64,000 bases of DNA from contig CAYFOK010000003.1 in NCBI GenBank assembly GCA_964344685.1, positions 1-64,000 on the forward strand. The letters are read 5' to 3'. Position 1 is the stretch's first letter. Every line of letters begins with the position of its first letter. The DNA comes from Scalindua sp964344685. Lineage in GTDB: Bacteria; Planctomycetota; Brocadiia; Brocadiales; Scalinduaceae. Made by a program: the position numbers and the translations under genes. This document shows positions 8,742-17,418 of the stretch, piece after piece. Below the pieces are notes generated by a model. It searched no databases. It saw only the letters and a program-made list of their open reading frames with translations, and was not told the origin of the DNA.

Positions 8742-9008
8742 AGTGCTGCCTGGGCCAGAAAAATGATTTTGCAAGATGGAATCGTCAAGATATCCCTCAT
8801 TGACCGGCTAGGAGAATATGGATAGTCAGAAAAATCATCTTAAAAGCTGCTGAAGCAGATTGTGATATGCTGGCAGGTATTGAAAAAAAATTCAGGATTC
8901 CCGCCTGACAAACTGGCTCCCGCCCGTGCCGGATCGAACGGGGACAGGTAATATTGAAGATTGAAAAGTAAAAGCGAATTACAATTCCAGGTTTATGACT
9001 TTTCAGTA
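8742..9008. other. Degenerate sequence, no intact gene
   Basis: No supported gene. A short plus-strand frame near 8825-8908 reads KAAEADCDMLAGIEKKFRIP and then stops; it could be coding debris but I cannot assign it. Confidence 0.35.
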
Positions 9009-9056
9009 ACACTAAGAATCAATAAAACCCCTCAGCCTATCCTCCACACTTTAACA
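9009..9056 (+). pseudogene. Decayed 3' end of a LuxR-type regulator gene
   Basis: aataaaa, then cagcctatcctcca, then cactttaaca follow the order seen at the 3' end of the receiver-PAS-LuxR gene (codons for NKKISLSSILKTL and stop). Eight bases are missing between the last two blocks. It is followed at once by operator copy 4, as the intact gene's 3' end is by copy 1. Confidence 0.55.
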
Positions 9057-9066
9057 AGATAGCTCT

Positions 9067-9146
9067 CCTATATGTACCAAGCACAATACATACCTATTTT
9101 ATACACATTTATGCCATGTTGACTTCTGTTTGAAATAAGTAACAAT
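9067..9146 (+). promoter_or_regulatory. Phased pentamer operator and promoter, copy 4
   Basis: Read on the minus strand, pentamers GGCAT, TGTAT, GGTAT and GGTAC start at 9115, 9105, 9094 and 9078 (spacings 10, 11, 16); the fifth position is not kept. TTGACT is at 9119-9124 on the plus strand, eight bases from the first pentamer, with AACAAT at 9141-9146 as a weak -10. It points at the DUF1566 gene at 9379, the only plus-strand member of the set. Confidence 0.6.
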
Positions 9147-9378
9147 TTGTTAATGCATGAGCAACTAATAAATTAGGCAGAGATAGGGAGGAAATGTTTT
9201 TAATACAAGCAGATTATCTGAACGGTCCCTCTTTTTTGCCATTTCCGAGTTTTTGTTAATTTGCTGAAATTAGAACATTATTATCAAGTGAGAAATCGTG
9301 GCTGTTTTTAGTGGTATAACAAGTGACGCAGAAAGAAGGTTTACGATTTACTAATGTCAATTTTTGGGGTATTGATTT

Positions 9379-10197
9379 ATGTATAAAGCTCAGTTACAGA
9401 ACGGAACAAAACCCTTTACCATCAGGGTTTTTGAGACGGTTGAAAATCTTCCTAGGTCAAAGAGGGTTGGAACGACTACTTATAGACTAATAAAAGCGCC
9501 CGGTTCTGTAGCCGAAAAATATAGAGCAGTTCGCAGGGCTAAATCGAGAGCCGCTTTTACTGATAGATCAAAAATAGTAAAAGATGAAACAGGATTTGAC
9601 ACTCTTGACGCCACTGTTAATGTCTGTACAGATGGTGAGGGCCCCCCAGTTGCAAAGGTTGAGAAAAAACGGGTAAGATTGTGTGCATCATATAGTAAAC
9701 TGGCCTCTTTTCAGATACATTCACTGCCATACATAAAAATACGTGAAGAACTTGAACAAATCCTATTCTGTTACAGTACTATAAATCATGAATTTGAATT
9801 AAAGCAGATTGATGAAGATCAGACGGTCATAGACCATGTTACGGGGTTAATGTGGCACCGGTCGGGGTCATCAGGATATATGAATCTGAAGAAGGCAAGG
9901 AAGTGGCTGCAGAACTTAAATCGGGATGGATATGCCGGATATTCCAACTGGCGATTCCCGACTGTCGAAGAGGCTGCTTCATTACTCGAATCATCCACAG
10001 AGAGGGACGGTTTTTTTATTGACAAACTCTTTTCAAAGAAACAGTGGGGAACATGGACCGGAGATTGTGATGGCAGAAAATATGCATGGTTGGTAAATTT
10101 CGCAAATGGCACAGCAAACCTGATTCATAAAAATTCTGTTTCCGGCCATATTCGTCCCGTACGCTCAATAGGACCACAAGACTTAAAACACATGTAG
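9379..10197 (+). CDS. DUF1566-domain protein
   Basis: 272 aa, no signal peptide. The C-terminal half is a DUF1566/Lcl-type domain: VTGLMWHR, ARKWLQNLN, YAGYSNWRFPTVEEAASLL, WTGD, YAWLVNFANG and HIRPVRS. The domain has a C-type-lectin-like fold in the same broad group as formylglycine-generating enzymes and often has a binding role; no catalytic Cys pair is visible. The basic N-terminal half (RVGTTTYRLIKAPG, AVRRAKSRAAF) is not recognised. ATG at 9379 has only a weak GGGG upstream. It is the only gene here reached by an operator copy in the plus direction, so it may be an output of the regulators. Confidence 0.8.
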   Translation: MYKAQLQNGTKPFTIRVFETVENLPRSKRVGTTTYRLIKAPGSVAEKYRAVRRAKSRAAFTDRSKIVKDETGFDTLDATVNVCTDGEGPPVAKVEKKRVRLCASYSKLASFQIHSLPYIKIREELEQILFCYSTINHEFELKQIDEDQTVIDHVTGLMWHRSGSSGYMNLKKARKWLQNLNRDGYAGYSNWRFPTVEEAASLLESSTERDGFFIDKLFSKKQWGTWTGDCDGRKYAWLVNFANGTANLIHKNSVSGHIRPVRSIGPQDLKHM

Positions 10198-10465
10198 CCA
10201 CGAATAGCAGAGAAAAGTGAACTATGGCTATAAGGCTAAATAGATTAGGCACCGCATATATCGCAGAAAAACAGATTCCAGGTTTGCTGTTTGGCCATTT
10301 GAACTTCAGGTATTGATTTGAACATTGAGCTTTGAAATTTGGATTTATTTAATATTCGTGAAATTCCGTGAGATATCAGTGGATAAAAAGAAAATCGTAA
10401 ATTTACCCGCATTGCAGTATCGCGGATCCGAAATCATTATTCACAAATATTATTGGGATCTCTAG

Positions 10466-11737
10466 CTAAAAATCTCTCAGTACGGTAAACAGGCTGAGTC
10501 CTTTATTGACTACTCCTAACTTGCTTCTAATGTTGTTACGATGCTTTTCTACAGTCAGTAGGGAAGTATTCAAAATACGTGCTATCTCTTTACTTGCAAG
10601 ACCATTTTTTATCATATTACAGATCTCAATCTCCTTAGAAGTTAACCTGACCTTCTTGTCTGACAGTCTTGTACCAAATGAAGATGTTAGCTCTTCCAGG
10701 TTTTTCTGGAGCAGTTGTGCATACTTACGTGACTCCCCTGTTAGTCCAAGCTTTTGTATAGTTGGTAATATCAGGTTCTCTGCATTAGCTATTACATTTT
10801 CTTCCATCTGTCTCCTTTCAATCTCGATCTGTCCAAGTACTTCACTAAGGGCTATATTCTTCTGCTCTAAAGACTCTTTCTGTTCCAGCAGCATCTCTCT
10901 AGACCTCACCCTCTCAGTAATATCTCTGAAGATGGCCTGAATAACCTTTTTACCATTCCACTCTATAACAATTGCACTGATTTCCACAGGAATCACATCC
11001 CCGTCATTGCGACACACAAAAATTTCTTCAGAGATCACTTTTCCACTTCTTATGTGGTCACAAAAAATCTTTTCGTAATTTTCAGCTTCACTTTCCGGAT
11101 GGAGTTGCCTCTGGTGCATACCCACTATTTTTTCAACTGGCATACCCATCATCTCCTCAACGCGTCTGTTAGCATAAAGTATAACTCCGGTTTCAATATC
11201 CGCTATAATAACTGCATCATTTGCAACTTCAATCAGCTTGTTATATTTCTCTTCAGCTTCCCTCAGTGCACTCTCTACATGCCTGTGTTTGATAATGTGT
11301 TTTTTCAGAGATTCATTAAGCCCCTTCCTCTTTTCACGATCTAGCGCCTCTCTTTTCTGTTCAGCCTTATGTCTGAACAGGGCGATCTCGATCACTCTAC
11401 GCAGGTCATCTATCTGAAAAGGTTTCACAATATATCCGAGTGGTTCTGCCTTTTTTGCCCTTTCAAATGTTGCCTCATCTCCATTTGCAGTAAGGAATAC
11501 CACGGGAATATCGAATCCGGAGCGTATCATTTCAGCAGTCTCTACCCCATCCATCCTCTCCTGCAACACGATATCCATCAATACAAGGTCCGGCACCTCA
11601 TTTTCTATTTCCTGTATCGCCTGCTCCCCGGAAGACACTATGGACATTACCTTATACCCCATATTCTCCAGATGTCTCTGCAGATCTCTTGCAACAATTA
11701 TCTCATCCTCAACAATTAATGTTTTTACTTTTTCCAT
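10466..11737 (-). CDS. Response regulator: receiver-PAS-LuxR HTH
   Basis: 423 aa paralogue of the gene at 4155-5405. Receiver (1-125; LVLMDIVLQERMDG, YIVKPFQ), a linker with more helix than its paralogue (KHIIKHRHVESALREAEEKY), PAS (about 165-280; ANDAVIIADIETGVILYANR to IFRDITERV), coiled region and LuxR helix-turn-helix (LTSKEIEICNMIKNGLASKE, TVEKHRNNIRSKLG). The recognition helix region is nearly the same as the paralogue's, so both may bind the same sites. No intact phased operator lies upstream of it; only a decayed, opposite-facing copy near 11819-11925. Confidence 0.92.
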   Translation of the reverse strand: MEKVKTLIVEDEIIVARDLQRHLENMGYKVMSIVSSGEQAIQEIENEVPDLVLMDIVLQERMDGVETAEMIRSGFDIPVVFLTANGDEATFERAKKAEPLGYIVKPFQIDDLRRVIEIALFRHKAEQKREALDREKRKGLNESLKKHIIKHRHVESALREAEEKYNKLIEVANDAVIIADIETGVILYANRRVEEMMGMPVEKIVGMHQRQLHPESEAENYEKIFCDHIRSGKVISEEIFVCRNDGDVIPVEISAIVIEWNGKKVIQAIFRDITERVRSREMLLEQKESLEQKNIALSEVLGQIEIERRQMEENVIANAENLILPTIQKLGLTGESRKYAQLLQKNLEELTSSFGTRLSDKKVRLTSKEIEICNMIKNGLASKEIARILNTSLLTVEKHRNNIRSKLGVVNKGLSLFTVLRDF

Positions 11738-12388
11738 TTCAAACTCTCTCTCTAATTTACTCTCTTACTTATTAATTTATTGCATAGTAAATATATTTAG
11801 ACAGCGTTAAATCAGAATTCAGCCTATGCTCTAATATAAAAAACACGTTCCCCAGACATTAGATGCCGAGCGGTTTAACAAGATATCTCATACCGGCACC
11901 ATGTACACTTTGTGCCTATTTTTTTTGTTCGTACAACTCTCGCATCTGGCATGCCAATCCATTGCACGATTTAAACATAATATTGAAGAACCCACATAAG
12001 TGTTTATTATAGAAAACGATATAGCTGTAAATCATTTATATCTGCTAATTAATGCACAAACATCTATTAAGTGATGTTTTAAGAAAAACCCCATAAGCCT
12101 GGGCAATATCACCCAATTTCTACTCAAAAGAGAATCTTTTTTTGTATGAAATTTATATGATTTCACTATATAATCCCTACAAGAGCTATTATCCGGAAGA
12201 GCAGAGAGGATTGTGCCGGGAGGTTCGGCTCAAGGCATTAAGCCTATAAAAGATCAATACTATCACTGATAAGGCATTTGCCGACCACAAAAGACTTAGA
12301 AATTCGCCACTCAATAATTTTATAACTGATATGTTATATATCTCTGTTTCCTCCTGTTACATGGAATAACTGTTGCCATATCAAAACC
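11738..12388. other. Gap with a decayed regulator end and operator
   Basis: No supported gene. On the plus strand cagcctatgctcta (11820), tttaacaagata (11874) and then a degenerate atgtac-tgcctatttt stretch (to about 11925) follow the order seen at 9031-9100, so this looks like another decayed LuxR 3' end with a ruined operator. The rest, up to the cyclase gene, shows nothing clear. Confidence 0.4.
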
Positions 12389-14806
12389 ATGAAAAGGGTT
12401 CCTTCATTTTCTAAGCTTAAAAGATTCAGAAAGAAGATTACTTCAATCCTTATCTCTATCCCTGTCTTCATCATAGTAATTACAATTTACAATCTTGAAG
12501 ACCGTGATATGTTCAAGGCACTGAGAATTTTCAAGGCTATTGAACAGAAATCGATGGACGTCAGGTTTCAAATAAGGGGAAAGCGTGATCCGGGTGATGA
12601 GATTGTAATAGTTGCGATAGACGAGAAAAGTATAAAAAAACTGGGGCGTTATCCATGGCCAAGGCATTATGTTGCACAATTTGTGGACAGGATTACTGAT
12701 TCAGGTGCACGGCTTCTTGCTCTGGATGTTATGTACGCCGAGAGGCAAAACGTCGACATACTGGAGGCCCTTGATACCCTGACGGGAAAGTATAATAATT
12801 TGCAGATACGGAATGACATACCCGGAGGGCAGGAAAAAGAAAAATTTCTGGCAGCATTACAGAAGAGACAAAAAGATTTTGATGAGGATTCCAGGCTACA
12901 AGCATCATTTAGAAGGGCTGTTGAAGAAAACGGTTTAGACATTATCTCTTCTATAGAATTTATTGATGAAGCACAGATAAAGCACGCTGAATATGCGGGA
13001 AAAGATGTATCGATCCTCGGGAGAGAACTGTTGAAGGAGTCCGCATATTTCCCCGTCCTGGTAGGTACGGGAGGTGAAACATCCAAAGAGAAGAGTACTG
13101 ACGGCAGCACATTAACCGTTCTGACCTCCAAAAACCGAAAAGAGATAATGAATAATCTATTGGCAATTTATCAGCCAAAGAGAGCTGTTGGAGTTACCAA
13201 TATGATTGATCAGTTTGCAGAGTGGGTAACTTACCAGGGATTTGTGGATACAAACGTGGACTATTCCGGCATAGTCAGGAGCGAGTATATGGCGATTCAG
13301 TATGAGAATGAATTTTATCCCCCACTTGGTGTCCAAGTGGCCAGAGTATATAAAAATCTTGATTACGGTGAATTAAAACTGGTGCTGACAGAAAAACTGA
13401 TCTTTAAGGAGATTGAAATACCTATAGACAGCTGGAACCGGATGATGATTAACTACTGCGGTCCGCCTTCTACATTTAAATATTACTCTATCTGTGATGT
13501 CATTGATGGTAAAATACCTTCTGATACGTTCCTCAATAAAATAGTTTTTGTAGGTGCAACGGCATCCGGTCTGGGAGATTATATAGCCACACCGTTTTCA
13601 TCACAAACACCTGGAGTGGAGAAGCATGCCAGCGTTGCTGAGAACATCCTGCACGAAAAGTTTCTGACAAGAGGAAGAGAAGAAGTGTTTCAGGACTTAC
13701 TGGCAATTATCTGTATAAGTCTGGTTATGGGAATTTCCCTTCCTTTGTTACCATCTATATGGGGAGGTGTGGCAAGCGCATCTTTATGGTTCGGGTACAA
13801 TTATTATGCTTATGAAAGGCTTGTAAATGACGGAGCGTGGTTGAACGTAACGTACCCGGGTATAACAGTGGTTTTGAGTTTCGCTTCAATTATTATGTAC
13901 CGTATTATGTCCGAAGAAAAATTGAGAAAAGGGGTAAGGTCTGCATTTGAAAACTTTATGGATCCAAAGGTTGTTCATGAAATTTTAAAGGAACCTGAGG
14001 ATATAAAGCTCGGTGGTGAAGAGAGGGAGGTTACCGTCTATTTCTCAGATATTGAAGAGTTCAGCTCTATTTCAGAGAAGCTGCAACCGACAGAATTAAT
14101 AGAACTCCTTAATGAATATCTGAGCGAGATGACAGACCAGATACTCGATCATGGAGGATTTCTGGACAAATATATTGGTGACGCAATCGTCGCTGCATTT
14201 GGTGTACCATTGGAACAACCGGACCATGCGGTAAAGGCTTGCCTGGCTACTATTGACAATCATAAAAGATTATGTGAGCTGAACTCAAAATTTAAAGAGG
14301 AAGGAAGGCTGCAGTTAAATGCCAGGATCGGTCTTAACTCCGGTAGTGTGCTTGTGGGAAATGTTGGCTCAGCAAACAGGCTTTCATATACGGTAATTGG
14401 TGATGAAGTTAATCTCGGAGCCAGACTGGAAGCTGCCAATAAGCATTATGGAACTTATATTATGATAAGCGAAAGAACTTATGAACTGGCCAGAGACCAT
14501 ATAGAGGCTAGAGAGTTGGATAAGATACTGGTTGTCGGAAAGGAGAAACCGGTCAAGGTATATGAACTCATTGACAGGAAAGGGCATTTACAGGAAGCCA
14601 AACGAGAAGTATTAAAGCTTTATGAGGAAGGCCTAAAACTGTATAGAAAAAAAGAGTGGCAAAAAGCGATAACATTTTTTAAAAAAGCACTAGATAAGGA
14701 TCCACATGACGGACCATCATTAACATATCTTGAAAGATGTAATGTTTACGTACAGGATCCACCACCGGAAGATTGGGACGGCGTATACGAGTTAACTACA
14801 AAGTAA
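12389..14806 (+). CDS. CHASE2-domain class III adenylate cyclase
   Basis: 805 aa membrane sensor that should make cAMP from ATP. Order: one membrane helix (SILISIPVFIIVITIY), a periplasmic CHASE2 domain (about 45-425, FQIRGKRDPGDEIVIVAIDE at its start), three membrane helices (about 440-520), and a class III cyclase domain (about 545-730) with VYFSDIEEF (metal Asp), YIGDAIVAAFG (second metal Asp), and IGDEVNLGARLE (Asp for adenine, Asn and Arg of the transition state). A short TPR-like tail ends in DWDGVYELTTK. It lies 5 bp before the cNMP-binding fusion gene, the likely receptor for its product. No ribosome site is evident before the ATG. Confidence 0.92.
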   Translation: MKRVPSFSKLKRFRKKITSILISIPVFIIVITIYNLEDRDMFKALRIFKAIEQKSMDVRFQIRGKRDPGDEIVIVAIDEKSIKKLGRYPWPRHYVAQFVDRITDSGARLLALDVMYAERQNVDILEALDTLTGKYNNLQIRNDIPGGQEKEKFLAALQKRQKDFDEDSRLQASFRRAVEENGLDIISSIEFIDEAQIKHAEYAGKDVSILGRELLKESAYFPVLVGTGGETSKEKSTDGSTLTVLTSKNRKEIMNNLLAIYQPKRAVGVTNMIDQFAEWVTYQGFVDTNVDYSGIVRSEYMAIQYENEFYPPLGVQVARVYKNLDYGELKLVLTEKLIFKEIEIPIDSWNRMMINYCGPPSTFKYYSICDVIDGKIPSDTFLNKIVFVGATASGLGDYIATPFSSQTPGVEKHASVAENILHEKFLTRGREEVFQDLLAIICISLVMGISLPLLPSIWGGVASASLWFGYNYYAYERLVNDGAWLNVTYPGITVVLSFASIIMYRIMSEEKLRKGVRSAFENFMDPKVVHEILKEPEDIKLGGEEREVTVYFSDIEEFSSISEKLQPTELIELLNEYLSEMTDQILDHGGFLDKYIGDAIVAAFGVPLEQPDHAVKACLATIDNHKRLCELNSKFKEEGRLQLNARIGLNSGSVLVGNVGSANRLSYTVIGDEVNLGARLEAANKHYGTYIMISERTYELARDHIEARELDKILVVGKEKPVKVYELIDRKGHLQEAKREVLKLYEEGLKLYRKKEWQKAITFFKKALDKDPHDGPSLTYLERCNVYVQDPPPEDWDGVYELTTK

Positions 14807-14811
14807 GAGAG

Positions 14812-17376
14812 ATGGAAAAGAAATCAACAATATTTGAAAAAGAGACTGGAGATATAATAAAATTCCTGGGGGAAGTCTCTATTTTTAAAGAGCTTTCATC
14901 TAAATCGTTAGAAAAAATCTCAGGTAAGATTCAGGCACTTACCTTTGCCAAAGATAGCATTGTCATCAAAAAGAATTCACCCGGAAAACGCCTCTACCTG
15001 ATCAAGTCAGGAAGTGCCAGAGTAGTATCTGAATCAGAATACGATGATTTCACCCTTGCAACTATACCAAGTGGAAAATGCTTTGGTGAAATGTCTCTGC
15101 TGACCGGCGAACCTTGTTGTGCTACTGTAAAAGCAGATGCAGATTCCACTCTTTACTTTATTACAAAGAGTGATTTTGATGAGATTGTTGAAGAAAACCC
15201 TCAGATTAACAAACATTTTAATAAGCTGCTTGCCGAACGGATTGAAAAGCAGAATATAAGAAACATTGATCTTAAAGAGCATGAAATTGCATTAAGTAAA
15301 CACCTTCAGAAAGCAAAGGATTATCAGTATAGCGGAGTTGTCTGGAAGTCTAAAAGAATGCAGAATGTATTCAAGGAAGCCGAAAAATTTTCAAAAAACA
15401 ATAACCCGGTTTCAGTTATCGGTAATCCTGGTACCGGAAAAGAGGTTCTTGCCAGAAAGATTCATATGGACAGCACAAAGGCTAAGTTCCCCGTATTTGA
15501 AATAGTACTCCCTAAGGAGAGAAGGAAGGAAAAGATACCCATCCACAATGAAAGAAGACAAATCGAACAGACCGAATGTGAATTGTTCGGAAAGGAAAAG
15601 ATTTTGTATACTGCTGAAGAGGGAAAGAGGATAGGATGCCTGGAGTTGGTAAACAATGGAACACTGATTATCAAAAATATAGAAAACATGTCCTTAAAGA
15701 TCCAGGAGCGCTTATTAGAATTTATAGAAACCGGTAAATTTCTGAGAATAGGGGGCAGCGAACCTGTACAATCAAATGTAAGGATAATTGTTACTACTAC
15801 GAATATCGATTTAATGCAGAAGCAGCTGTGTCAGAAATTGTTCCTGTTGTTAAGCACCCAGAAGCTGGAAATTCCACCTCTAATAGAACACAAAAAAGAC
15901 ATTACACCCCTTATAGAGCATTTTGCAGATAAAATAAGTAAAAAAAGACACCTGCCTAAAAAAAAGTTATCAGATGGCGCTATAAACAAATTATTAAAAT
16001 ATGACTATCCCGGTAATGTTAAAGAGCTGGAAAATGTGATTGAACGCGCAATCTCGCTTTCAAAAGCAGACACAGACATCGAAGAAGAAGTAATCTTCCT
16101 GGGTGATCCAACTGGTATAGAGGACGAAAAAAGAATCAATCTTTTGAATATAAGCATGGTTGAAAGATTATGTAAAAGTCCCGTGTTCATTTCATATGCC
16201 AAATCAGTCACTTTAATAATTTTCATTGCACTCCTTTGCCTGCTTGCAATGCAATCTGATATCTCAATAGGCGGAAGAAACATTACTTTAATCTTCTGCT
16301 GGCAGATAGGCATACCTCTTTTATTCATACTATTTCTTTTTGCGTCTAGGTTTGCATGCGGTATATGCCCCGTATACTCAATTATCCGTTTTTTCAACAA
16401 ACATAATTTAAAAGTACCAATCCCGGATTTTATAAAGAAATATGATGACTGGATTCTGGGTATCGGATTTATATCTATTTTATTTCTGGAAGAGTACACC
16501 CACATGGCCGCATCTGTCAGTAAAACAGCTTATCTGATATTCAGTATTTTAGTCTCAGCCATAATTATTGACTTTCTCTTTGAAAAATCTGCCTGGTGCC
16601 GCCATCTGTGCCCTCTGGGTGGAATGGCCGGACTTTTTTCCATGTCGTCTATGATAGAAATCCGTGCAAACAGGAATGTATGTACCACGATATGTACCAC
16701 ACATGACTGCTTTAAAGGCTCGGAAAGGGCAGGCCCGTGTCCGATGTTTTTGCACCTGCAATTCCTGTCTGACAACAGAGATTGCAAGGTCTGTCTGAAT
16801 TGTATCAAAAACTGTACACATCTCGCGACACGCTTAAATCTGAGAATTCCCGGCGCGGAGATCAGTTCATTAAGGCAGCCATCCCTACCGGGTGCAATAT
16901 TTTCAATTATACTTTCCGGTTTATTAATTGCGGAAATCCTCTCTACAACAGATATAATCCAGGCAAATTACATTTTCTTGTTCTCCGCTTCCATACTTTT
17001 TGTACTAACCCTGAGCCTTACAATCAACTATCTTACCTCCCGGATATTAAAAGAGACAACAGTTGAGCACCTGAAGCACTTTGGTTATACGCTTATCCCG
17101 CTTATCCTATTTGGATTTATATCTCACTTTTCTGTTGATATTTTTGGTAATGTGAAGGGGTCTATAATGATATTCAATACTTATAAACTGAACCTCAATT
17201 TCACAACAACCTTTCAGCTTTTCACTGTTCTCACGGGACTGTTCATTTCTGGATATCTTATTAACAGGATTATTCTGAATGAAATCAATAAAAATAGACA
17301 ATTCCTGATATTCGTTCTCCAGGGAACAGTACCGTTGGTACTATCCATCATTTATATCATGCTGTTTTTTAAATAA
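14812..17376 (+). CDS. cNMP-binding, degenerate AAA and NapH/NosR-like Fe-S membrane fusion
   Basis: 854 aa from the ATG at 14812, just after the cyclase stop. Order: cyclic-nucleotide-binding domain (about 20-140, FGEMSLLTGEPCCATVKAD), sigma-54-activator-type AAA domain (about 175-430; Walker A GNPGTGKE, YPGNVKELENVIERA), several membrane helices, and a NapH/NosR-like region with FACGICPVYS, CRHLCPLGG and a cluster motif CKVCLNCIKNC, then four more helices. The AAA part is degenerate: Walker B reads NGTLIIKNIE instead of a DE pair, and the GAFTGA loop that contacts sigma-54 is missing. There is no DNA-binding domain. It therefore looks like a cAMP-gated membrane redox protein rather than a transcription activator. 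This last step is inference. Confidence 0.85.
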   Translation: MEKKSTIFEKETGDIIKFLGEVSIFKELSSKSLEKISGKIQALTFAKDSIVIKKNSPGKRLYLIKSGSARVVSESEYDDFTLATIPSGKCFGEMSLLTGEPCCATVKADADSTLYFITKSDFDEIVEENPQINKHFNKLLAERIEKQNIRNIDLKEHEIALSKHLQKAKDYQYSGVVWKSKRMQNVFKEAEKFSKNNNPVSVIGNPGTGKEVLARKIHMDSTKAKFPVFEIVLPKERRKEKIPIHNERRQIEQTECELFGKEKILYTAEEGKRIGCLELVNNGTLIIKNIENMSLKIQERLLEFIETGKFLRIGGSEPVQSNVRIIVTTTNIDLMQKQLCQKLFLLLSTQKLEIPPLIEHKKDITPLIEHFADKISKKRHLPKKKLSDGAINKLLKYDYPGNVKELENVIERAISLSKADTDIEEEVIFLGDPTGIEDEKRINLLNISMVERLCKSPVFISYAKSVTLIIFIALLCLLAMQSDISIGGRNITLIFCWQIGIPLLFILFLFASRFACGICPVYSIIRFFNKHNLKVPIPDFIKKYDDWILGIGFISILFLEEYTHMAASVSKTAYLIFSILVSAIIIDFLFEKSAWCRHLCPLGGMAGLFSMSSMIEIRANRNVCTTICTTHDCFKGSERAGPCPMFLHLQFLSDNRDCKVCLNCIKNCTHLATRLNLRIPGAEISSLRQPSLPGAIFSIILSGLLIAEILSTTDIIQANYIFLFSASILFVLTLSLTINYLTSRILKETTVEHLKHFGYTLIPLILFGFISHFSVDIFGNVKGSIMIFNTYKLNLNFTTTFQLFTVLTGLFISGYLINRIILNEINKNRQFLIFVLQGTVPLVLSIIYIMLFFK

Positions 17377-17418
17377 TAAATCCGGCAGTATCTGGATAAT
17401 TCCAGTATTTCACTATTA

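Noticed and set aside
8797..9012. 71-residue minus-strand frame
   Set aside because: Runs against the decayed regulator end and has no support.
11370..11737. Receiver parts of the three response-regulator genes as a mobile or recombining repeat
   Set aside because: They are alike but diverged at silent sites and lie in normal genes; ordinary paralogy explains it.
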